64,000 nucleotides of DNA from JALOKP01 sp963800865 (lineage in GTDB: Bacteria > Acidobacteriota > Polarisedimenticolia > J045): assembly GCA_963800865.1 (NCBI GenBank), contig CAWDCL010000005.1:248001-312000 (forward strand). The letters are read 5' to 3'. Shown here one piece after another: positions 27,883-34,988 of the stretch. The notes beneath the pieces were generated by a model. It was not told the DNA's origin, did no database searches, and saw nothing but the letters and a program-made list of their open reading frames with translations. How positions within the stretch are numbered: position 1 is the stretch's first letter; each line of letters begins with the position of its first letter. The translations under genes were made by a program, and so were the position numbers.

Positions 27883-30180
27883 GTGGCCGGGCTCCTGCTC
27901 TTCCTGCTCGGGTCCGCGGCGGGGCTCGCTCTCGCGCAGACGCTCCGGCCCGGATCCCTGTCGCTGCGGCTGCTGTTCGGCGCGGCGTGGGGGCTGGCCC
28001 TCGTCGTCGGCGCGATGATCGCGGCGGGTGCGCTCGGCCTGCTCCGTCCGCTGCCGGTCGCGGCCGCGGTGATCGCCGGCGCCGGCGCGGTGGCGGGGGC
28101 GGCGCTGCTGATCGCGTCGCGCACCAGCCGGCCGGCCGGCCGCCGGCTCGCCGCCGGCGTGGGTCACGACCTGCGCGCTTCGCTCCGCGCCGCCGCGCTG
28201 CTGCGTCACCCCGAACTGGCGGCACTGGCGCTCCTGGCCGCGGTCGCCTGGGCCTGGGCGGGCGCGGCCGCGTACTGGCTGCCGCCCCGCAGCGTGGACG
28301 ATCTCGCGCACCACCTGACGCCCGTCTTCGAGGCCGCGGCGCGCGGGCGGTTCGCGCTGCTCCCGCTCGACCTGCACCCGTGGTACGCCTACCCGCTCAA
28401 CGCCGACCTGCTGTCGCTCTGGCCCGCATTGCTCTCCGGATCGATCCGCTGGTGCGACGGCGCGCAGCTGGTGACCGGACCGCTGGCCGTGCTCGCAGCC
28501 TTCGCGATCGCGCGGCTGGCGGGGGCCTCGGCCCGGGCCGCTGCCGCGCCGGCGCTGGCGCTGATGCTGACGCCGGTCTTCGCCCGCCAGGCCGCCTCGG
28601 CCTACACGGACGTCACGCTCGCGGCGTTCTTCGGGATCGCGGCCGCCGGGGCACTGGCGGCGGCTTCGGGCGGCGGCGTGGGCGCGCTCCTGCTCTTCGG
28701 CCTCGGCGCGGGCCTCCTGGCCGGGACCAAGTACCACGTCCTGTTCGCGATCGCGCTGCTGCTGCCCCTGGTGGCGGCGTCCGTGCGGGGCGCCGCCGGC
28801 GCCGGCGGACGGGCGCGCGCGCTGCTCGCGGCCGGTCTCCCGGCGGTGCTCCTCGGAGCGTTCTTCTACGCCCGCAACCTCGCCGCGCTCGGAAACCCGT
28901 TCTACCCGTACTCCGCCGGTCTCGGACCGTGGACGCTGTTCCCGGGCGCGCTCCCGGCCGGCAGCGGCCTCGCCGGGAGCGCGCCCTTCTTCACCCTCGC
29001 CGTCACGCACCCCGGCCGGCTCGCGGCGCTGTTCTTCGGCGACATCGGTGCCGGCAGCCCCGATGGAGGGCTCGGCCCGCTGGTCTGGGGCGCGACGATT
29101 CCGCTCGGGCTGGCGGCACTCGCCGCCGGGGTCCGCTCCGCCATCGCCGGCCGGGCGCTTGCGCCGCTGGCGTTCCCGCTGGCGTTCCTCGCCGGGCTCG
29201 TGCCGTACCTCGCCAGCCACGCTCTCACCTACTCCGTGACGACGCGGTTCCTCCTGCTGGCCGCCGTCGCGGGCGCCGCGTTCGTCGCGCGGGGGCTCGA
29301 TCGCCTGGCGGCCGCGCCCGCGGCGGTCGCGGCCGCCCGGGCCGGAATGGTCGCGGTATCGGCGCTCTCGTTGCTCCCGCTCGGCGGACAGGAGACGCGC
29401 CTCGAGAACAAGCAGCGGATGCGCGTCGGCGCCGCGGCCGCGCTGGCGGGAGCCTACGCCTCGCCGTGGCGCGCCGTGCTCGATGCGGAGTACGGCGTAG
29501 GACGCACCGCGCCGGCGTGGGACCTGCTCGACCTGCTCGCGGTGCCGCCGGGCAAGCCGCCGATCCCGTTCTGGGTCTACGTCACCGGCCGCTACCCGGC
29601 GCCGGCCTACGGCTCGCGCCTCACCGGCCGGGTCTGGAACAGCGGCGACCCTGCGCGACCGGCCGCCCCGGATGCCTTGCTGTACTACCTCACACCCGAG
29701 CGCCGCGCGGACCTGATCGAGTACAGCGGCGGCCGCGACTTTCCGCTCGAGGAGGTGGCGCAGGACCCGGAGCGGTACGAGCTGGCGCTGGCCACGCCCT
29801 ACGTGCTGGTCTACCTCGACCGCGCGCGGCTCGTCCCCGGACGGGAGGAGCGCGAACGCCTGGCGGTGTACTACGAGAAGGTGCTCGCGCCCTGGGTGGC
29901 GGCGGCGCGGACGCTCGATGCCCGGCCGGAGCGCGGCGTCATCCTCGCCCCCGGCGTGATCGGCTTCGGCCTGAAGGCGCTCGAACTCCGCGGCGAGCTG
30001 CACGCGCGCGTCGTTCCGGCGCGGAGCGAGGACCTGAACGAGCTGGCCGCGCACTTCGCCGCGAACGGCCCGGTCCACGTGCTCGCCGAGGCGGGGACGC
30101 TGAACTACCCCGTGATCGGCAGGCTGAGGGACGGGGAGCGCGAGCTGCTGCTCCACCTCGTGGCGGAGGGAGCGCCATGA
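27883..30180 (+). CDS. Multi-spanning membrane protein, glycosyltransferase-39-like
   Basis: 765 residues, GTG start 4 nt after the previous stop. About 12 hydrophobic helices fill the first 500 residues. The first periplasmic loop carries a pair of acidic residues in LPPRSVDDLAHHLTP, as in the Asp-rich loop of polyprenol-linked sugar transferases (ArnT/PMT type). KYHVLFAIALLLPLV and FFYARNLAALGNPFYPYSAG are similar to the GT39-like DUF family of lipid-linked sugar transferases. The last 250 residues are soluble and include YSGGRDFPLEEVAQDPERYELALATPYVLVYLDR. Transfer of a sugar to lipid or protein is inferred only. The stop overlaps the next ATG. Confidence 0.7.
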   Translation: MAGLLLFLLGSAAGLALAQTLRPGSLSLRLLFGAAWGLALVVGAMIAAGALGLLRPLPVAAAVIAGAGAVAGAALLIASRTSRPAGRRLAAGVGHDLRASLRAAALLRHPELAALALLAAVAWAWAGAAAYWLPPRSVDDLAHHLTPVFEAAARGRFALLPLDLHPWYAYPLNADLLSLWPALLSGSIRWCDGAQLVTGPLAVLAAFAIARLAGASARAAAAPALALMLTPVFARQAASAYTDVTLAAFFGIAAAGALAAASGGGVGALLLFGLGAGLLAGTKYHVLFAIALLLPLVAASVRGAAGAGGRARALLAAGLPAVLLGAFFYARNLAALGNPFYPYSAGLGPWTLFPGALPAGSGLAGSAPFFTLAVTHPGRLAALFFGDIGAGSPDGGLGPLVWGATIPLGLAALAAGVRSAIAGRALAPLAFPLAFLAGLVPYLASHALTYSVTTRFLLLAAVAGAAFVARGLDRLAAAPAAVAAARAGMVAVSALSLLPLGGQETRLENKQRMRVGAAAALAGAYASPWRAVLDAEYGVGRTAPAWDLLDLLAVPPGKPPIPFWVYVTGRYPAPAYGSRLTGRVWNSGDPARPAAPDALLYYLTPERRADLIEYSGGRDFPLEEVAQDPERYELALATPYVLVYLDRARLVPGREERERLAVYYEKVLAPWVAAARTLDARPERGVILAPGVIGFGLKALELRGELHARVVPARSEDLNELAAHFAANGPVHVLAEAGTLNYPVIGRLRDGERELLLHLVAEGAP

Positions 30181-30812
30181 GCCGGCTCCGCGACGGGCAG
30201 GCGCGAGCCGCGGTCCCGCCCCCGACGGCTGGTGTGGCATCGTCCGGCGCCCGGATCGGAGCGGCCCTGGGCCTCGCGGCCGGCTTCGCGGCCTTCGCGA
30301 TCGCGCTGCCCCTCGGAGAGACCTCCTACCTCTTCCCCGGCTCCGGGAGCTACCCGCTCTTCGAGTCCGCGACGGCGCGGGCCGCGCTGACCTGGATCCT
30401 CGGCTCCGCGCTGGGCCTCGCAGCCGGGGCGGCGGTCGGCACCGCGGCAGCGCGCGCACTGGCGACGGAACGCGGCGAGCGGGCCGCGACGGCCGCGCTC
30501 GGGGTCTACGCGCTCGCGCTGCGCGGGGCCTGGGGGTACGCGGGTCCGCTCCCCGCCGAGCCCGAGCGCGCGGCGGCCGCGCTCCCCGCGCTGTCGCTCA
30601 TCCTCCCGGTCGCCGTGGCGGCGGCAGCGATCGGCCTGCTGTGGTGGCTTTCCGGCCGGCGTCGTCCCGCGGGCGAGACGGTCCCGTGGCTCGCGGCGCA
30701 CGCCGTGTTCTCGCTCACCGCGGCGGCGCTGGCGGCGCAGGCTGCGTACTACGCCTCCCGCACGGGGGATTTCTTCTCCGGGCTGCTCGAGCTGCTGACG
30801 GCGCCGTTCTGA
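30177..30812 (+). CDS. Membrane protein of unknown function
   Basis: 211 residues with five or six predicted transmembrane helices (GARIGAALGLAAGFAAFAIALPLG, ALTWILGSALGLAAGAAVGTAAA, LPALSLILPVAVAAAAIGLLWWL, WLAAHAVFSLTAAALAAQAAYYA). Not recognised as a family. ATG lies within the stop of the preceding gene (ATGA) with GGAGGG upstream, so it is the fifth gene of the 23486-30812 run. A partner of the upstream membrane protein is possible. Confidence 0.7.
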   Translation: MSRLRDGQARAAVPPPTAGVASSGARIGAALGLAAGFAAFAIALPLGETSYLFPGSGSYPLFESATARAALTWILGSALGLAAGAAVGTAAARALATERGERAATAALGVYALALRGAWGYAGPLPAEPERAAAALPALSLILPVAVAAAAIGLLWWLSGRRRPAGETVPWLAAHAVFSLTAAALAAQAAYYASRTGDFFSGLLELLTAPF

Positions 30813-30822
30813 GGAACGCGTC

Positions 30823-31725
30823 TCAGGCCCACGCTCTCCGCCCGGCCGCGAGCGCTGCCGCCGCCGCTCCCGCCAGCCCGCCGAAGAGCACGAGCGCGAG
30901 CGACTCGCCCGTCGACAGCCCGTGCGCGAAGAGCGTGTCGGAGAGCCCGGCGAGCGGGCTCGCGGCCGACGTCCCGTACGCGACCTGGCGCGTGATCGAG
31001 GCCGCGAAGACGCCGGCCAGCGCACCCGCGACGCCGAGCATCGCTCCCCCGACGAGCACGGGGCCCGTAACCAGCGCGTTCGGCGCGCCGACGATCCGCA
31101 GGAGCGTCACCTCGTCCCGCTTGTCGTCGAGCGCCAGGCGGACCACGCTCCCCACCGTCACGAGCGCCGACAGGAGCAGCACCGCGGCACCCACCAGCGC
31201 GAAGCGGGACAGCGCGCCGCCAAGCCGCGACAGCGCCACGAGCCAGTCGCGGTCGTAGCGCACCGACTCGGTCACCGGGCTCGACTTCGCGGCCTCCACG
31301 ATCTTCCCGACCAGCGCCGGGTCGGCCCCTTCCGGCTGCACCCGCAGTGAGCCGGGGAACGGGTTGCCGCCGAGCAGGTCGCGCACGTCGCCGAGGTCCG
31401 GGTAGAGCGCGCGGAACTCCGCGAGGGCCCGCTCGGGGGTGACGCGCTCGACCCGCCGCACGCCGCCCGCGGCCTTGACGTGCTCGGCAAGAGCGTCGAC
31501 CGCCGCCGGCTCCGCGCCGTCGCGGACGTAGACCTCGACGACCGCCTGCTCGGCAAGCCGCTCGTAGGTCCCGCGGATCCCGTGGTTCAGCGACCAGAAC
31601 GCGGCGACGAGGAAGATCGCGACCGCCATCGCCAGCACCGAGAGCAGGCTCGCCAGCGGCCGTCGCCCGATGTCGGCTCCGGCGACGCGCACGACCTCGG
31701 CCGCGGTCCGGGCTCCCGACGTCAT
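30823..31725 (-). CDS. ftsX: Cell division protein FtsX
   Basis: 300 residues, four transmembrane helices with a large extracellular loop after the first (about residues 60-165: GIRGTYERLAEQAVVEVYVRDGAEPAAVDALAEHVKA). The FtsX permease core follows, with LDDKRDEVTLLRIVGAPNALVTGPVLVGGAMLG. FtsX and FtsE form an ABC-type complex at the divisome that activates peptidoglycan hydrolases through the extracellular loop. ATG overlaps the ftsE stop by 4 nt. It ends 10 nt before the convergent membrane-protein gene. Confidence 0.93.
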   Translation of the reverse strand: MTSGARTAAEVVRVAGADIGRRPLASLLSVLAMAVAIFLVAAFWSLNHGIRGTYERLAEQAVVEVYVRDGAEPAAVDALAEHVKAAGGVRRVERVTPERALAEFRALYPDLGDVRDLLGGNPFPGSLRVQPEGADPALVGKIVEAAKSSPVTESVRYDRDWLVALSRLGGALSRFALVGAAVLLLSALVTVGSVVRLALDDKRDEVTLLRIVGAPNALVTGPVLVGGAMLGVAGALAGVFAASITRQVAYGTSAASPLAGLSDTLFAHGLSTGESLALVLFGGLAGAAAAALAAGRRAWA

Positions 31726-32390
31726 TGCGGCGCCTCGTCGCGCACGAGCCGTCCGGCCTGCAGCGTGAGGACCCGCACCTTGGCGCGCTCGATCAGCATC
31801 CGGTCGTGGGTCGCGAGCAGCACGCACGTTCCACGGGCGTGGATCTCGCGGAACAGCGCGAGGATCTCGAACGAGCGCTCCGGGTCCAGGTTTCCGGTCG
31901 GCTCGTCGGCCAGCAGCAGCCGCGGCTCGGGGGCCAGGGCGCGCGCGATCGCGATCCGCTGCTGCTCGCCGCCCGACAGCGTCTCGGGCAGGTCGTTCGC
32001 GCGGTGCGCCAGCCCGACCCACTCCAGCACGCGCCGCGTCCGCTCGCGCCGGCGCGCGGCGGGCCAGGCCAGCGCGCGCAGCACGAAGCTGATGTTCTCC
32101 TCGATCGTGCGGTGGCGCAGCAGGCGGAAATCCTGGAACACGACGCCGATCGAGCGACGCATCAGCGGGATCTCGCCGCGCCGGATCCTCGCCAGGTCGC
32201 GGCCGGCGACGACGACGCGCCCGCTCGTCGGCAGCAGCTCGCGCGTGATCATCGAGAGCAGCGTCGATTTCCCCGCACCCGAGGGGCCGGTCACGACGAC
32301 CATTTCCGACGCCGCCACCGAGAAGGACACGTCCTTCAGGGCGGCCTGCGGCGGCCGGTAGATCATCGACGCCTGGTCGAAGTGGATCAC
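31722..32390 (-). CDS. ftsE: Cell division ATP-binding protein FtsE
   Basis: 222 residues counted from the GTG at 32390, which overlaps the stop of the upstream metallopeptidase gene (GTGA). It has Walker A GPSGAGKS, a Q-loop (VVFQDFRLLRHRTIEENI), signature LSGGEQQRIAIARAL, Walker B LLLADEPTGNLDP and the H-loop LLATHD. The sequence between Q-loop and signature (FRLLRHRTIEENISFVLRAL) is characteristic of FtsE. An upstream in-frame extension has no coding support. Confidence 0.94.
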   Translation of the reverse strand: MIHFDQASMIYRPPQAALKDVSFSVAASEMVVVTGPSGAGKSTLLSMITRELLPTSGRVVVAGRDLARIRRGEIPLMRRSIGVVFQDFRLLRHRTIEENISFVLRALAWPAARRRERTRRVLEWVGLAHRANDLPETLSGGEQQRIAIARALAPEPRLLLADEPTGNLDPERSFEILALFREIHARGTCVLLATHDRMLIERAKVRVLTLQAGRLVRDEAPQ

Positions 32391-33390
32391 GCGGGGTTCA
32401 CCGGGGGAGGAAGGGGGGGCGGTTCCTCTTCGTAGTCTACCGTCTCCTGCCGCTCCCGTTCGCCCCACTCCGCCATCCGCCGCCGACGACGCACCCGCCC
32501 GATCACGACCGCGACGAACCCCAGGAAGCCCAGCAGGCCGTTGAAGGAGAGCGCGGCCCAGAAGGCCGGGCGCACCAGGTAGCGCCAGCGGGCCTCGCGG
32601 TACCAGAGCGAGGCGAGGACCTCCGGTTCGAGGCCGTAGGCGATCGTGAAGGCGCGGTTGAACGGCTCCCCGGCGCGAAGTCGCGTGACGAGCCGGCGCA
32701 CCGCGCCGGGGGGGCGGTCCGCTCGGCCATCGTGACCATCGAGAGCGCCTGGGCGTAGGCCGCGCGCGCGTCGGCCTCGCCCGCCGGCCAGTCGTCCTCC
32801 AGCGCGAGCAGCGGCAGCGGCCGGCTCCAGGCCATGGACCACCCCAGCTGCAGCGCGTCCTCGAGCGACGTCGCGCGCTCCGACGACAGCGCCAGCCCCT
32901 CGTGGTACCAGCGGGGGATCCGCGCGCCAGGCGGGACGCTGGCTTCGAGCAGCACGTGCGTCACCTCGTGCGCCAGCAGGCCGTTCGTGTCGCGATGGGG
33001 GTAGGACGCCGCCTCGCGCACGAAGAGCACGATCCTCCCGCTCGACGCCTCGGCGATCCCGGCCGCCCAGGGTGGGACGCCGCTGAGGCCGAGGCGCTGT
33101 TCGTCGGCACGGGACCGCGGCGGGTCGCCGGTCACGACGATCAGCAGCTCCGGCGGCGGCGGCAGGTCGAGCCGCGCGGCGACCTGCGCCACGACGGCCG
33201 GCGCGGTGCGCGCGATCTGCCGGGAGACGGCCTCCCACGCCGGCGCGGCGGCGACGACACGCACCGCCGGGAGCGGGCGGTCCTCGGGGACGCCGAGCGG
33301 ACCCTCGGGAGGGGCGGCCGGCGCGGCCGGGGCGAGCAGCAGGGCCAGCGCGGCGAGTGCCACCCGAACCGGGAACGACGGGGCCGTCAC
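32387..33390 (-). CDS. Membrane-anchored MA-like zinc metallopeptidase next to ftsEX (frameshifted)
   Basis: About 334 residues after frame repair. Signal peptide (residues 1-26, GTG start), then a gluzincin peptidase domain: HEVTH (141-145) and WYHEG with the third ligand Glu164, in the peptidase MA-like/DUF1570 style. A C-terminal helix (AFWAALSFNGLLGFLGFVAVVIG) is followed by a basic and acidic cytoplasmic tail ending EEEPPPLPPPVNPA. The two parts are in different frames: the run of seven C residues near 32710 (on the coding strand) needs one more C, after which ERTAPPGAVRRLVTRLRAGEPFNRAF reads through. The gene lies between gatB and ftsE and overlaps ftsE by 4 nt. A role in cell-wall or divisome protein processing is inferred from position. 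Confidence 0.78.
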
Positions 33391-33397
33391 GAAGGTC

Positions 33398-34831
33398 TCA
33401 CCCGAGCAGGCGTGCGAGCCATTCGTTCACGAGGCCGGGATGGGCCTGCCCGGACGAGCGCTTCATCACCTCGCCGACGAAGAAGCCGAGCAGGCCGCGC
33501 TTGCCGGAGCGATAGGCCGCAGCTTCCCCGGGGTGGGCGTCGATCACTTCCCGGCAGAGCGCTTCGATCGTCGCCGCGTCGCCGAGCTGGGAGAGTCCCC
33601 GCGCCGCGACGATCGCCTCGGGATCCCCCTCGCCCGCGGCCACCCGCAGGAGCACCTCCTTCGCGGTCTTCCCGGAGATCGTGCCGCAACCGACGAGCCG
33701 GACGAGCTGCGCCAGCGCCGCCGCCGGGACGGGGCTCGCCGCCAGCGACAGGCCCCGCTCGTTCAGCAGGCCGAGCAGCCCGGTCAGGACCCAGTTCGCC
33801 GCCGCGCGCGGGTCCTCCGAACGGCGCGCCACCTCTTCAAAATAGTCGGCCACCGCGGGCTCGATCGTCAGGCGGTGGGCGTCGGCTTCGGTCAGGCCGA
33901 GCGCGCTCACGAATCGGTCGCGGCGGGCGTGCGGCAGCTCGGGCAGGTTCTCGAGCCCCTCGGCGGCGAGCGCCTCGTCGAGCGCGAGCGCGGGCAGGTC
34001 GGGCTCCGGGAAGTAGCGGTAGTCGTGAGCCTCTTCCTTGGTGCGCATCGGGCGCGTCGCGCCCAGCGCGTCGTCCCACAGCCGTGTTTCGAGCGCGACC
34101 GCCGTCCCCGACGCGATCGCCTGGCCCTGGCGCTCGATCTCGTGGTGCAGCGCGCGCCGGACGTTGCGGAACGAGTTCAGGTTCTTGATCTCGACCCGCG
34201 CCCCCCACGGCTCCCCTGCGCGGTGGACCGAGACGTTCACGTCGCAGCGCAGGTCGCCCTCTTCCATGTCGGCGTCCGACACGCCGGTCGCGCGCAGGAT
34301 CGACTTCAAACGCTCGAGGTAAAGGTACGCCTCCTCCGGCGACCCGAGTTCGGGCGCGCCGACGATCTCCGCCAGCGGCACCCCGCACCGGTTGAGATCG
34401 ATCCCGGAGAGGCCCTCGCCGAACCCCTCGTGCACCGACTTGCCGGCGTCCTCCTCGAGGTGCACGCGCTGGACGCCGATCCAGCGCGGCGCGGCGCCGG
34501 GCGGCTCGATGCGGACCCGGCCCCCGGTCGCGAGCGGACTGTCGAACTGGCTGATCTGGTAGCCCTTCGGCAGGTCGGGGTAGAAGTAGTTCTTGCGCGC
34601 CCAACCCGAAACCGGCCGGACCTCGGCCCCCAGCGCCCGAGCGAGCCGGACCGCCAGCCGGACCGCCTCGCGGTTGGCCGTCGGCAGCGCCCCGGGGAGG
34701 CCCAGGCAGACCGGGCAGACGCGGCTGTTGGGCGCGCCGCCCGATTCCGCGAGGCAGCCGCAGAACAGCTTGGTCCGGGTCTTGAGCTGGGCGTGGACCT
34801 CGAGCCCGATGACGGCGCGAACCGGCTCCAC
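33398..34831 (-). CDS. gatB: Asp-tRNA(Asn)/Glu-tRNA(Gln) amidotransferase subunit B
   Basis: A 477-residue subunit that binds and phosphorylates the misacylated tRNA before GatCA supplies ammonia. Motifs are IGLEVHAQLKTRTKLFCGC, VCPVCLGLPGALP, KNYFYPDLPKGYQISQFD, HLEEDAGKSVH, DLNRCGVPLAEIV, DVNVSVH, EIKNLNSFRNV and the YRYFPEPDLP segment. The two Zn-binding cysteine pairs of the N-terminal cradle are present. The C-terminal YqeY-like tail domain (about residues 330-477) ends GQAHPGLVNEWLARLLG. GTG start with GGAGG 8 nt upstream. gatC and gatA are not in this window. It is followed by the ftsEX-linked peptidase 7 nt later. Confidence 0.97.
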   Translation of the reverse strand: MEPVRAVIGLEVHAQLKTRTKLFCGCLAESGGAPNSRVCPVCLGLPGALPTANREAVRLAVRLARALGAEVRPVSGWARKNYFYPDLPKGYQISQFDSPLATGGRVRIEPPGAAPRWIGVQRVHLEEDAGKSVHEGFGEGLSGIDLNRCGVPLAEIVGAPELGSPEEAYLYLERLKSILRATGVSDADMEEGDLRCDVNVSVHRAGEPWGARVEIKNLNSFRNVRRALHHEIERQGQAIASGTAVALETRLWDDALGATRPMRTKEEAHDYRYFPEPDLPALALDEALAAEGLENLPELPHARRDRFVSALGLTEADAHRLTIEPAVADYFEEVARRSEDPRAAANWVLTGLLGLLNERGLSLAASPVPAAALAQLVRLVGCGTISGKTAKEVLLRVAAGEGDPEAIVAARGLSQLGDAATIEALCREVIDAHPGEAAAYRSGKRGLLGFFVGEVMKRSSGQAHPGLVNEWLARLLG

Positions 34832-34880
34832 GAACGGGCCTCCGGCGGCGGCGAACGGCGCGGGGCTGCCACCGCCGAAG

Positions 34881-34886
34881 ATCGTA
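34881..34886 (-). promoter_or_regulatory. Candidate extended -10 of gatB
   Basis: Minus-strand TACGAT preceded by TG-C (TGCTACGAT) lies 49 nt before the gatB start. No matching -35 is evident, as expected for an extended -10. Confidence 0.35.
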
Positions 34887-34988
34887 GCATTGTGGTTGCG
34901 GGGCGTCCCGGCGGGTGGCTAAATGCGGCTCCGGCGGGCATCCCGTGCCGCCGTCCACAACGGGCGTAACCCGTTCCGAGGTGATCCG

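Noticed and set aside
24684..28124. A 1146-codon open frame on the minus strand opposite the protease-barrel gene
   Set aside because: High-GC antisense shadow; no domain, start signal or plausible composition.
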